Positions 1-8,542 are shown, counted from the first letter of the stretch. The stretch is 48,841 nucleotides of DNA from an uncultured Granulosicoccus sp. (GCA_947495035.1 CANLXI010000043.1:1-48841), one strand, 5' to 3'. The notes: generated by a model not told the origin, from the letters alone. Numbers and translations: made by a program.

Positions 1-84
1 CCAGTGCCAGTGCCAGTGCCAGTGCCAGTGCCAGTGCCAGTGCCAGTGCCAGTGCCAGTGCCAGTGCCAGTGCCAGTGCCAGTA
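1..84. repeat. (CCAGTG)n hexanucleotide array, cut by the window start
   Basis: At least 13 uninterrupted copies of CCAGTG run from the first base to about 84. The left end is outside the window. A 6-bp unit keeps frame: on the plus strand one frame reads as a Ser-Ala repeat that continues to a TAG at 105-107, and on the minus strand one frame reads as Gly-Thr. Whether it lies in the end of a gene from outside the window cannot be decided here. Confidence 0.95.
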
Positions 85-103
85 TCGATATCAGGCAGTA
101 CGC

Positions 104-898
104 CTAGCGCTCGAGCAACAGAAAACCTTGATTGGCATCATCAATGGCTCGCTTGATCAGCTCTCGCATGGCGCGCTCGGCCAATGGCGCATCCCCCGCG
201 GCAAAGGCGTTGTATACCTCTTCATGCAGCGCATGTCCTTCATCCATGCCAATCAATTCCGTGGTATAGCCCCGCGCCTGCATCTGCAGATCCAGCAACA
301 GACTCAAGGCGGCTTCGATGACCGCATACAGCTGGTCCAGCAACTCCGATCCAGCGATGGAAAGAAAGGCGCGATGAAACTGCAGATCGGCTCTGATGAA
401 TTCATTGCGACGTTCTTCATGGCTGAGCCCCGGCGCATCGAAGATCTCGACCTTGGCCGCCCAGGCGTCATGCACTGCCTGCTTGCCTGCGTCATCCGCA
501 TGCACCGTTGCATGATAGGCGACTCCCGGCTCCAGGATAAGCCTGACACGCAACAGATCGCGCAGCAGACTTTCCGTCTCTCCGGCCTTGATGCGCCAGT
601 CCATGACATCCGGGTCGAGCAGACGCCATTCGCTGCGAGGCTGCACCCGGGTACCGTCGGAGGTACGGCTGCGAATCATGCCCTTGGCGCCCAATATGCG
701 AAATGCCTCTCGAATCACCGATCGGCTGACCTGCAGTTCCTCGACCAGGTCTGCCTCTCGCGCCACCACGCCGCCTACTGGCCAATCCCCTCTGACGATA
801 CGGGTGCCCAGTATATTGACGGCCGAGCCCAGGATGCCCCGGACTTCGATGACGCCTTCGAATGAACCAGCGAACACGGGTGACTTGTGTCTGCTCAT
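104..898 (-). CDS. GntR family transcriptional regulator, FadR/FCD subfamily (DgoR/UxuR-like)
   Basis: A 264-residue DNA-binding regulator. Residues 25-88 form a winged helix-turn-helix with the family hallmark EELQVSRSVIREAFRILGAK and a following wing. A linker reading LLDPDVMDWR (94-103) is typical of sugar-acid regulators such as DgoR. Residues 110-255 are an all-helical FCD effector domain with metal-ligand candidates in DLQFHRAF and in the later GHALHEEV stretch. Such proteins usually repress sugar-acid or organic-acid catabolism and release DNA on binding the acid. The gene diverges from the ABC-F gene across about 350 bp. No catabolic operon adjoins it inside the window, so its target is unknown; a matching palindrome occurs at 24633. 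The stop overlaps a TAG of an open plus-strand frame through a shared CTAG. Confidence 0.9.
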   Translation of the reverse strand: MSRHKSPVFAGSFEGVIEVRGILGSAVNILGTRIVRGDWPVGGVVAREADLVEELQVSRSVIREAFRILGAKGMIRSRTSDGTRVQPRSEWRLLDPDVMDWRIKAGETESLLRDLLRVRLILEPGVAYHATVHADDAGKQAVHDAWAAKVEIFDAPGLSHEERRNEFIRADLQFHRAFLSIAGSELLDQLYAVIEAALSLLLDLQMQARGYTTELIGMDEGHALHEEVYNAFAAGDAPLAERAMRELIKRAIDDANQGFLLLER

Positions 899-1250
899 GA
901 GCCGGATGAGTGTCTTGACATTATCTTATTATCATACATTGTCGGAGAATACCCGATCTCGTACAGGGACGCGAGTCGCATCTTCTCGGGACCATCACCT
1001 CGCGGAGACTTGCCGACCAATCGATCATCCTGATCCATTGCCTGCTAGCCGAGCCTTGTCGCCATTCGAACAGGAGACTGGCGCAGCCGGAGAATCGCAT
1101 CAGCGGCACCAGACTGATGCGGACTGTGCGCCAACACACGACTCACAGCAGCCGTGACTGTATGACAGGGGTCAGCGGGCTATCCAGTGATAGAATACCC
1201 GGCTACTTTTCTCATCGGTGCGCCTGCGTACCCAACCGCAGGTATTTGTC
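899..1250. promoter_or_regulatory. Divergent intergenic region, gntR / ABC-F
   Basis: About 350 bp between divergent starts. An AT-rich patch at 915-942 holds a TTGACA (915-920) and a run of TTATC/TATCAT half-sites that could be the regulator's own operator or promoter; spacing to a good -10 is poor on the plus strand. The rest (950-1200) shows no gene and no clear element to me. The 5' leader of the ABC-F gene is short and lacks a strong Shine-Dalgarno sequence. Confidence 0.35.
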
Positions 1251-2861
1251 GTGATTTCTGCCGCCAACGTCACCATCCAGTTCGGCTCGAAGCCGCTGTT
1301 CGAGAATATTTCCGTCAAATTCGGTGACGGTAATCGCTATGGCCTCATCGGGGCCAATGGCTGTGGCAAGTCCACCTTCATGAACATCCTCTCCGGCGCG
1401 CTTGAGCCGACTGCCGGCAATGTCTCGCTGACACCCAACGAGCGTATCGGCAAACTGCATCAGGATCAGTTCGCGTTCGAGGAGTTCACCGTCATCGATA
1501 CCGTCATCATGGGTCATGCCGAACTGTGGAAGGTCAAGCAGGAGCGCGACCGCATCTACTCCCTGCCGGAGATGACGGAGGCCGAGGGCATGCGTGTTGC
1601 CGAACTGGAAGTGGAGTTCGCGGAAATGGACGGCTACACCGCCGAGAGTCGTGCCGGAGAGTTTCTCAGTGGTGCCGGCATCGAGGAATCCCTGCATTTC
1701 GGGCCCATGAGCGATGTAGCACCGGGCTGGAAACTGCGGGTATTGCTGGCGCAGGCACTGTTTGCCTCACCCGATATCCTGCTGCTGGACGAACCCACCA
1801 ACAACCTGGACATCAATGCCATCCGCTGGCTGGAAGGTGTCCTGAGCAGTCAGAAAAGCACCATCATCATCATTTCGCACGACAGGCATTTCCTGAACAC
1901 CGTCTGCACCCATATTGCCGATATCGATTATGGCGAGCTGCGTGTCTACCCCGGCAACTACGACGACTTCATGATCGCCTCCACGGCTGCGCGTGAGCTG
2001 CTGCAGAACGAAAATGCCAAGAAGAAGGCGCAGATTGCCGACTTGCAGCAATTCGTCAGCCGCTTCTCGGCCAATGCCTCCAAGGCCAAGCAGGCCACGT
2101 CACGTGCCAAGCAGATCGACAAGATTCAGCTGGCCGACATCAAGCGCTCCAGCCGCGTCAGTCCGTATATCCACTTCTCGCAGGACAAGAAACTGTTTCG
2201 TCAGGCGTTGACCTTCGAGAACCTGAGCAAGGGCTTCGATGAAGGCCCCCTGTTCGAAAAAGGCGATCTGATGCTCGAAGCCGGTTCGCGTCTTGCCATC
2301 ATCGGTGAGAACGGCGTGGGCAAGACCACCCTGCTGCGCTGCCTGCTGGAGGACATCAAGCCTGACACCGGCAAGATCCAGATGTCCGAGAATGCTTCCA
2401 TCGGGTATTGCCCGCAGGACAACACACGGGATTTCAGCAACAACCTGAGCCTGTTCGACTGGATGAGCCAGTGGCGCAAACCCTCGCACAACGATCAGAT
2501 CGTACGGGCGACACTGGGCCAGCTGCTGTTCTCGTCCGACGACTTCGAAAAACCAGTACAGGTCTGCTCCGGTGGTGAGAAGAATCGTCTGTTGTTCGGC
2601 AAGTTGATGATGAGCTCCCCTAATGTCATGGTGCTGGATGAACCCACCAACCACATGGACATGGAAGCGATCGAAGCGCTGAACCTGGCACTGGTGCATT
2701 ATGAAGGCACGATCATCTTCGTCAGTCATGACCGTGAATTCGTCTCCTCACTGGCCACGCAGATCATCGAGATCAAGGACAGGAAGCTGGTGAACTTCGC
2801 CGGTACCTACGACGAGTACCTGGCCAGTCAGAACCAGACGAAGAAGGCTGCAAACTACTGA
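1251..2861 (+). CDS. ybiT: ABC-F family ATPase, YbiT type
   Basis: A soluble protein with two ABC cassettes and no membrane part, of the ABC-F class that acts on the ribosome. The GTG at 1251 is preferred (536 residues) because the family starts right before the strand reading NVTIQFGSKPLFENISVKF; a GTG at 1218 would add 11 residues. Walker A motifs are GANGCGKST (34-42) and GENGVGKTT. Walker B regions read LLLDEPTNNLD and VLDEPTNHMD. The first signature is degenerate (APGWKLRVLLAQAL), as in YbiT, and the second is CSGGEKNRLLFGK. The inter-cassette linker is rich in Lys and Ala and contains NAKKKAQIADLQ. Near-identity to enterobacterial YbiT over much of the length makes the assignment firm, although the physiological role of YbiT is not well settled. 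It is a single-gene unit ending at a large hairpin. Confidence 0.95.
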   Translation: MISAANVTIQFGSKPLFENISVKFGDGNRYGLIGANGCGKSTFMNILSGALEPTAGNVSLTPNERIGKLHQDQFAFEEFTVIDTVIMGHAELWKVKQERDRIYSLPEMTEAEGMRVAELEVEFAEMDGYTAESRAGEFLSGAGIEESLHFGPMSDVAPGWKLRVLLAQALFASPDILLLDEPTNNLDINAIRWLEGVLSSQKSTIIIISHDRHFLNTVCTHIADIDYGELRVYPGNYDDFMIASTAARELLQNENAKKKAQIADLQQFVSRFSANASKAKQATSRAKQIDKIQLADIKRSSRVSPYIHFSQDKKLFRQALTFENLSKGFDEGPLFEKGDLMLEAGSRLAIIGENGVGKTTLLRCLLEDIKPDTGKIQMSENASIGYCPQDNTRDFSNNLSLFDWMSQWRKPSHNDQIVRATLGQLLFSSDDFEKPVQVCSGGEKNRLLFGKLMMSSPNVMVLDEPTNHMDMEAIEALNLALVHYEGTIIFVSHDREFVSSLATQIIEIKDRKLVNFAGTYDEYLASQNQTKKAANY

Positions 2862-2867
2862 TTGACC

Positions 2868-2932
2868 GGGCAACATCTGCGACCTGGGCTGGCAGGCAAT
2901 CGAGCCTGCCGGTCGCACTTCAGATGTTGCCC
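2868..2932. terminator. Large bidirectional hairpin between convergent genes
   Basis: Nested inverted repeats occupy the short gap between ybiT and the crotonase gene. The outer arms GGGCAACATCTG (2868-2879) and CAGATGTTGCCC (2921-2932) pair over 12 bp. CGACC/GGTCG forms the middle, and GGCAGGC/GCCTGCC (2891-2897 / 2904-2910) forms the tip with a 6-nt loop. No long T run follows on either side. The position fits a shared terminator. Confidence 0.75.
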
Positions 2933-2940
2933 GATTGCCA

Positions 2941-3708
2941 TTACCCGGAATTGAAGGACGGCTTGCGTTTCTCCAGAAAGGCCTGCATTCCTTCTCGAGC
3001 ATCCTTCGTGGCCCACAAGGCATGATAGGTGCGACGCTCGAAAACGAGTCCATCGTGCAGGCCGGTCTCCTCGGCCCTGTTGACAGCATCTCTGGCAACC
3101 ATGGTGGCGATCTTGCCGAATCCGGAGATTTCTTCCGCCACCTTGACAGCCTCTGACAACAGCGTGTCGACAGGATAGACTCGCGATACCAGTCCGCATT
3201 GCAGGGCCTCATCGGCATCGATGAAGCGACCGGTCAGTATCATGTCCATCGCCCGGGCCCGTCCGATCAACCGGGTCAGCCGCTGCGAACCGCCCATGCC
3301 AGGTATGAGGCCAAGCTTGATTTCGGGCTGACCGAATCTTGCATTTTCCGCAGCAAGGATCATGTCGCACATCAATGCCAACTCACAACCACCTCCCAAT
3401 GCATAACCGGCCACCGCTGCAATCTTCGGTGTTCGCAGTTGACTGAATGCCTGCCAGCCCGATAACACATCGCCCGTCAGCATGGAGGAATAATCATTCG
3501 ATGCCAGCTCACCGATATCGGCACCAGCGGCGAAAGCCTTGTTGGAACCGGTGATAACGAAGCACCCTGTGTCCTGGAGACTGTCCAGCGGTGTCAAGGT
3601 ATCGATCAGCTCACGCATCACATCGCTGTCGAGGGCATTGAGCACTTCGGGGCGATCAATGACCACCACCACGACTCTACCCATCTTCTCGATCTTCAGA
3701 TAGCTCAT
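2941..3708 (-). CDS. Enoyl-CoA hydratase/isomerase family (crotonase) protein
   Basis: A 255-residue crotonase that would hydrate 2-enoyl-CoA or act on a related acyl-CoA thioester in the cytoplasm. The ATG at 3708 is chosen because MSYLKIEKMG matches the family start; a longer frame to 3816 lies wholly within the upstream gene. The oxyanion-hole segments are FAAGADI (59-65) and GYALGGGCELA (101-111). Both catalytic glutamates of true hydratases are present, E109 in GGGCE and E129 in QPEIKLG, followed by PGMGGSQRL. The start sits 1 nt after the stop of the adenylation/flavoprotein fusion gene, so the two are almost certainly co-transcribed and perhaps translationally coupled. This suggests a CoA-linked step acting on the same pathway, but the substrate is not deducible. 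Confidence 0.93.
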   Translation of the reverse strand: MSYLKIEKMGRVVVVVIDRPEVLNALDSDVMRELIDTLTPLDSLQDTGCFVITGSNKAFAAGADIGELASNDYSSMLTGDVLSGWQAFSQLRTPKIAAVAGYALGGGCELALMCDMILAAENARFGQPEIKLGLIPGMGGSQRLTRLIGRARAMDMILTGRFIDADEALQCGLVSRVYPVDTLLSEAVKVAEEISGFGKIATMVARDAVNRAEETGLHDGLVFERRTYHALWATKDAREGMQAFLEKRKPSFNSG

Positions 3709-3709
3709 T

Positions 3710-6700
3710 TCAAGAATCCCATATTGCGCCGTAGGCAGGTATGCCTCGCGATTCCATGCCGTGGACAACCAATCTGGTGACCTTTTCGTTGGCGATGACG
3801 ATGACCGCTTCGGCATCGAAGCTCTGCACGGCCGAGTAAGCCAGATGAACCAGGTCCGGCCGCCCGCGAGAGTCGGTATCCCAGATCAATGCATCGGGCT
3901 CGACATCGAGAATCTCATCGACCAGTGCATCCCCATAGGTCGTTCTGGCGTTTCGAGTAGACCAGATCAGGTGTGCCGGTACTTCCTGCGCCAGCAAATG
4001 CGGCAAGGCGGGACCAATACCACTGCCAGTCGCCACCCAGACGACACGACGGAACAGTTTATCCACGTTGCCCACACCGGCGGTTGGAATACCCTTTACC
4101 CACACATGCGATGGCATGTCGTCAATGAGCTTCCCGGTCCAGTCACCAGCTCGCGATATGGTCAGCCGAAATCCACTTTCCCGTGGCGACGGCACATTCG
4201 CGAAGGAATGCCACTCCGTCAGGGGACTCCTGCTGATGGTGGTGGATGAACCGGCAAAGGGTTTGACGCCATAATCGAAGCGAACGATCGCCACGTGATT
4301 TGACGGCCGATCGATTTGCACCGGCACTTTCTTCAGACGCAACCAGGGCAACACGATACTGCAAGTCACGAGCACCAGACACCAGAAGATCACTGAATCG
4401 GACAATGCGCTGAGCATGTTCTGATTGCCCCGAAAATCATGGATGAACGAGAATGTCAGGGCCCAGAAAAGCAGCAGTGCCGTCCAGCCGCCAAAGCGAT
4501 GCATCATCTCGAAGCCGTTATGAAATCGCGCACGAAAGGAGGGTCGTGCCATGATCAGCATGAGAAGCAACACTAGCGTGATCTGCACACTCAATACCAA
4601 CGTGGCAACCGACGCTGATGTTGCTTGTCCGCCTGCCAGAAACTGCCAGATCAGGGTCGCGGTAGCCAACAGCATCCATGCTGTCGCGGCAATGGCGCCA
4701 CCCAGATGCAAACCACCAAAATGATACACCTTGCCCATCAACTGTCGAAAGCGCAGCGGCATCCATAATGGAGTACTGGTGGCCGCCTTGAACAACAGAT
4801 TGATCACGTATTGCTGTCGGAACACGACGGCAATGGTGAGATTGGCCACAACCATATGCATGAGGGGTGACAGGCTGACGGCACCAGTGGACCACCAATG
4901 CCCCGCCGTCAGGCCATGAATCAGCACCATGATGTTGGCGACCAGCATGACAGCGGCGAGTCGCCAGTAGTGATATAAGGTATGGTGCGCCAACCTTGCA
5001 ACAAGACGATTTCCCGGCGCAGGCAGCGGTGTTGCGAGATAAGCGTCAGCTCTTGCGGCGTCATCTACACCAGTCGCATCCCTGCTCACCATCGTGTTTC
5101 GCTGGTCTGACTGGCGGTTAGTCGCCTTTTGCCGATCCTTGCTGACAGGTTCAACCATCTCCATGCCGGCTGCCGATGCTCTGGCCTGCCTGGCCAGAGC
5201 TCTCTTGTCGATCTTCCCCCTCTCGGTCAGGGGCAGCTCGGGCAGTGCCTCGATGAATGCCGGGACGCAGTAATAAGGCAGAGCTTCCGCAATGCGCCGC
5301 CGTGCCTTGTCTGTATCCACTGTTTCAGGCGCTACAAATGCCACAAGGTGACGGCTGTCATATTTCAGTGCAGCCGCACGTTGGCAACCTTCAACCGACT
5401 CGAGTATTGCAGAAACGGAATCCAGCTCGACACGAAACCCCCTGACCTTGACTTGATCATCCGTACGCCCCAGATGCTCCAGTAAACCATCCTCGGTCCA
5501 CCGTGCAAGATCTCTGGTATTGAACATGACACGCCCTCCTCCGAGAAAGGCATCGGGCCGGTAGCGCTCTCGTGTCAGAGTTGGATTGTTCAGATAGCCG
5601 GCAGTGACACAATCGCCCCCTGCCCACATTTCCCCCACTTCGCCTATTGGACAAGCCTCACCAGACTCATCAAGAATGTAGACGGTGTTGTTGGGTGTAG
5701 GTTTTCCGATCGTCATGACAGACGCAGTCTTGTCATGCGGATACATGGTATTGACGATGGTCGTCTCGGTTGGTCCACAGGCATTGAAGAAGGTAGCCTG
5801 TTCAGCCCAGGTGTCGGCCAGGTGCCTTGGACAGGGTTCGCCGGCCACAGCCACTTTTCGGACATCCCTGCTTTCAACAGGATCCACCAGGCTCAGGATG
5901 GAGGGAGTGGCAATCAGCACCGTGGCATTCTGCGCAGTTTCAGAAATACTCGAGCCTCTGATGAGAAGCGAACCGCCATTGACAAGACAGCCAAGTATCT
6001 CCCAGGCTGCCATATCGAATGAAATGCTGAGCAATTGCGCAACCCTGTCACCCGATCGGATTCCCAGATTACCGGGACTCGTCAACAGGATATTGCAAAG
6101 ATTCTTGTGAGTCACTTGCACGCCATTGGGCTTGCCCGTGGTTCCTGACGTGAACAGGACAATACACACCGCACTGGATCGCGAGTCATACGTCGGCCTG
6201 GGCTGCTCTGCCCACTTGCATGTCAGATCACCGCTGTATTTCTGCAGATCATCCACTGCCAGACACAGCACCGAGGGAATCTTCGGCATCTTGTCCATGA
6301 ATTTGCCAAGCGTCAACACGAACTTTGCCCCAGTCGTCCTGACGATGTAATCCAGCTGCGTTGCCGGCGCGACACCGGCATCCTGTGGAGCGTATGAGGC
6401 ACCCGTTTTCAGAATGGCCATGATCCCCACCACCATTTCGATGGACCGTTCCAGAAACAAGGGAACACAATCACCTGGGACGACACCAAGCCCGATCAGC
6501 AAGCCTGCAAGGCGATTGGCCTGTTCATCCAGCTGCCGATAGGTAATGGACTCCGTGAGGTGTGACACCGCGATGGCATCTGGAGTCTGCCGAGCCTGAT
6601 GCTCGAAGGCATGGTGAACGGCTGAGTACGACACCTGCTCCGGTTGTCCCAGGCCGTATAACCAGAACAACCGCCTTTGCTCCCATGGCAGGTGAGCCAG

Positions 6701-6847
6701 GGAGCCTGAAAATCCACTTTGATCTTCATTGCCGACCGACTCTGCGCGTTCTGACGCGGGACGAGCCGATCTGATCTCGAACCGCGTGTGCTGCTCGATG
6801 GCACCTGCGACTTCCGGGTATGAGGCTGTTACAACATTCTTTGCCAT
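3710..6847 (-). CDS. NRPS-like adenylation domain fused to a ferric-reductase-like membrane flavoprotein (TmpB-like)
   Basis: A 1045-residue fusion. Residues 75-555 are an NRPS-type adenylation domain. A3 is FTSGTTGKPNGVQVTH (232-247), A5 is NACGPTETT (355-363), A7/A8 are MFNTRDLARW and GRTDDQVKVRGFRVELD, and A10 is ERGKIDKRAL with K545. D278 in SFDMAAW, the usual ligand for an alpha-amino group, is kept. No carrier, condensation or thioesterase domain follows. After a polar linker (556-615) come about six membrane helices (628-835) with many histidines (H664, H709, H714, H783, H803; motifs YHFGGLHLGG and MHRFGGWT). A cytoplasmic flavoprotein part follows, with EWHSFANVPSP (878-888) where HPF(S/T) FAD motifs lie and an NAD(P)-binding GSGIGP (941-946). 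From memory this is the layout of fungal TmpB, with TmpA as the membrane half. A reductive or redox-coupled modification of an activated amino acid is possible but unproven. A promoter probably lies in 6860-7040. Confidence 0.85.
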   Translation of the reverse strand: MAKNVVTASYPEVAGAIEQHTRFEIRSARPASERAESVGNEDQSGFSGSLAHLPWEQRRLFWLYGLGQPEQVSYSAVHHAFEHQARQTPDAIAVSHLTESITYRQLDEQANRLAGLLIGLGVVPGDCVPLFLERSIEMVVGIMAILKTGASYAPQDAGVAPATQLDYIVRTTGAKFVLTLGKFMDKMPKIPSVLCLAVDDLQKYSGDLTCKWAEQPRPTYDSRSSAVCIVLFTSGTTGKPNGVQVTHKNLCNILLTSPGNLGIRSGDRVAQLLSISFDMAAWEILGCLVNGGSLLIRGSSISETAQNATVLIATPSILSLVDPVESRDVRKVAVAGEPCPRHLADTWAEQATFFNACGPTETTIVNTMYPHDKTASVMTIGKPTPNNTVYILDESGEACPIGEVGEMWAGGDCVTAGYLNNPTLTRERYRPDAFLGGGRVMFNTRDLARWTEDGLLEHLGRTDDQVKVRGFRVELDSVSAILESVEGCQRAAALKYDSRHLVAFVAPETVDTDKARRRIAEALPYYCVPAFIEALPELPLTERGKIDKRALARQARASAAGMEMVEPVSKDRQKATNRQSDQRNTMVSRDATGVDDAARADAYLATPLPAPGNRLVARLAHHTLYHYWRLAAVMLVANIMVLIHGLTAGHWWSTGAVSLSPLMHMVVANLTIAVVFRQQYVINLLFKAATSTPLWMPLRFRQLMGKVYHFGGLHLGGAIAATAWMLLATATLIWQFLAGGQATSASVATLVLSVQITLVLLLMLIMARPSFRARFHNGFEMMHRFGGWTALLLFWALTFSFIHDFRGNQNMLSALSDSVIFWCLVLVTCSIVLPWLRLKKVPVQIDRPSNHVAIVRFDYGVKPFAGSSTTISRSPLTEWHSFANVPSPRESGFRLTISRAGDWTGKLIDDMPSHVWVKGIPTAGVGNVDKLFRRVVWVATGSGIGPALPHLLAQEVPAHLIWSTRNARTTYGDALVDEILDVEPDALIWDTDSRGRPDLVHLAYSAVQSFDAEAVIVIANEKVTRLVVHGMESRGIPAYGAIWDS

Positions 6848-7093
6848 TTCTGCACTCCATTGTCTCCTTTGTTTGAGGTATCAGGTCTTCAGCTTGAAGA
6901 GACTGAAAAGTTCAAACCGTCGGACAACGGGAGTGCAGATAAAGCTTTAACAGAAATATAACAAAATCAATACGATTTCATGACGGGTCAGAAGTTGATG
7001 CCTCGAGATACTCATCGACGACTTCCGCTTGCCTGACCGGCTGACAGGAAACGGCAATGAACCGTTTCCTGTACCAGCACCTGGCTACCTTGC
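6848..7093 (-). promoter_or_regulatory. Leader of the TmpB-like gene
   Basis: A gap of 246 bp. An AT-rich stretch at 6950-6985 could hold the promoter; on the minus strand a TTGTTA, 17 bp, TATCTG arrangement can be read, but it is weak. The best Shine-Dalgarno (AAAGGAG, 6864-6870) is about 17 nt from the ATG at 6847. It is much better placed for an ATG at 6860-6858 in another frame, which opens a 44-codon overlapping frame. The upstream half holds the hairpin listed separately. Confidence 0.35.
7044..7072 (-). terminator. Hairpin after the hydantoinase gene
   Basis: ACAGGAAACGG (7044-7054) and CCGTTTCCTGT (7062-7072) form a perfect 11-bp stem with a 7-nt loop, about 20 nt past the hydantoinase stop. 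No T tract follows, so it may be a terminator or an mRNA 3'-end stabiliser separating the hydantoinase from the next gene on the same strand. Confidence 0.6.
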
Positions 7094-8542
7094 TCAACCC
7101 ACCTCTCTGGCAATACCATCGTAGACCTCGCTGACTTGGCGATGCTGATAACGACCCGTCCCGGCTGTCGCCACCACCTTGCCCTCCACGGCGATGGTCT
7201 CGCCACGCAGGATGGTGCGCACCGGCCAGCCGGTAATCTCGATGCTCTCGTAGGGCGTGTAGTCGGCGCCGTGATTCAGATTCTCCTGACGGATGGTATC
7301 GATACGCCCGGCATCCCACAGCGTGATATCGGCATCGGAGCCCACCGCCAGCGTGCCTTTCTGCGGGTAGAGTCCATAGAGCCTTGCAGGGTTGGTCGAT
7401 GTCAGCGCCACGAACCTCTCCAGTGAAATGCGCCCCTTTGAGACGCCTTCGGAGAACAGCAGTGGCAGACGAGTCTCGACACCCGGGATGCCATTGGGTA
7501 CCCATTTGAAGGAGGTTCTCGCCTTCTTGTTGTTCTTGCCGATCTCGCCTTCTGCTTCGAAGAAGAACGGGCAATGATCGGACGAGAACACATCGAAGGT
7601 ACCATCACGCAGTCCTTCCCAGATGGCCTTCTGACTATCCTCATCACGCGGTGGTGGCGAGCAGACATACTTGGCACCCTCAAAATCCATGTTCAGACCC
7701 TTGAGATCATCCCTGGTGAGCACGATGTACTGCGGACAGGTCTCGGCGTAGACCTTCATGCCGCGCTTGCGCGCCCACTGGATCTGTTCCATCGGATCGC
7801 GGCCGGATACATGTACGATCATGACCGGCACATCGGTCAGTTGCGCGTGACTGATGGCCCTGTGTGTAGCTTCACGTTCGGCGATCTGCGCATGTGCTTC
7901 GGCATGGTAGTAGGGTGCTGTCTTGCCTTCATCCTCCAGCGTACGGGTCATGTGCTTGATGGCATCGTGTCCCTCGGCATGCACCATCACCAGGGCCTGC
8001 TCCCGACGGGCCACTTCGAATACCTGTAGCAGCTCGGCATCGTTCAGAACCAGATCGTCGTAGGTCATGAAGACCTTGAATGAGGTGTAGCCGTCACGCA
8101 CGAGCGCCACCAGTTCCTGACCCAGCACCTGCGGTGTCGGGTCGGAGATGATCAGGTGAAAGGAGACATCGGTGTAGCACTTGTCCTGCGCCTTTGCGTG
8201 ATATTCGTCGACACAGGCTCGCAACGATGTGCCCTTGATCTGCAGCGCAAAAGGCAGCACCGTTGTATTGCCGCCAGCCGCAGCCGACCTTGTACCGCTT
8301 TCGAAATCATCGGCCATGACGGTGCCGTCGGACGTCGGCTGAGCCAGATGTACATGCGCATCGATACCGCCAGGCAACACCAGCAGGCCGCTGGCATCGA
8401 TCTCCTCGGTGGCCCCGGTGATTTCATCGGCAATGGCTACAATGCGACCATCACGAATACCGATATCGGCTCGATAACGATCTGCAGCGGTGACGATTGT
8501 GCCACCGCGTACAGCCAGGTCATAAGTCTTGCTCATGTGCAC
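7094..8542 (-). CDS. Dihydropyrimidinase / D-hydantoinase family amidohydrolase
   Basis: A cytoplasmic cyclic amidohydrolase that opens dihydropyrimidine or hydantoin rings, 482 residues from ATG 8542 (or 480 from the ATG at 8536, which fits the family start better). The binuclear metal site is readable: DAHVHL (H63, H65), the lysine that becomes carboxylated in FKVFMTY (K156), HAEGHD (H188), IVHVSGRDP, and the catalytic aspartate in SSDHCPF near residue 320. Length and motif order are normal. The gene lies directly downstream of the 3' end of the group II intron, so its transcription probably starts upstream of, or within, the intron. No carbamoylase or transporter adjoins it. Substrate choice between pyrimidines, hydantoins and allantoin-like rings cannot be read from sequence. 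Confidence 0.92.
   Translation of the reverse strand: MHMSKTYDLAVRGGTIVTAADRYRADIGIRDGRIVAIADEITGATEEIDASGLLVLPGGIDAHVHLAQPTSDGTVMADDFESGTRSAAAGGNTTVLPFALQIKGTSLRACVDEYHAKAQDKCYTDVSFHLIISDPTPQVLGQELVALVRDGYTSFKVFMTYDDLVLNDAELLQVFEVARREQALVMVHAEGHDAIKHMTRTLEDEGKTAPYYHAEAHAQIAEREATHRAISHAQLTDVPVMIVHVSGRDPMEQIQWARKRGMKVYAETCPQYIVLTRDDLKGLNMDFEGAKYVCSPPPRDEDSQKAIWEGLRDGTFDVFSSDHCPFFFEAEGEIGKNNKKARTSFKWVPNGIPGVETRLPLLFSEGVSKGRISLERFVALTSTNPARLYGLYPQKGTLAVGSDADITLWDAGRIDTIRQENLNHGADYTPYESIEITGWPVRTILRGETIAVEGKVVATAGTGRYQHRQVSEVYDGIAREVG

Noticed and set aside
1..84. CRISPR-like repeat
   Set aside because: Perfect 6-bp head-to-tail units without spacers: a microsatellite, not a CRISPR array. The same holds for the other arrays.
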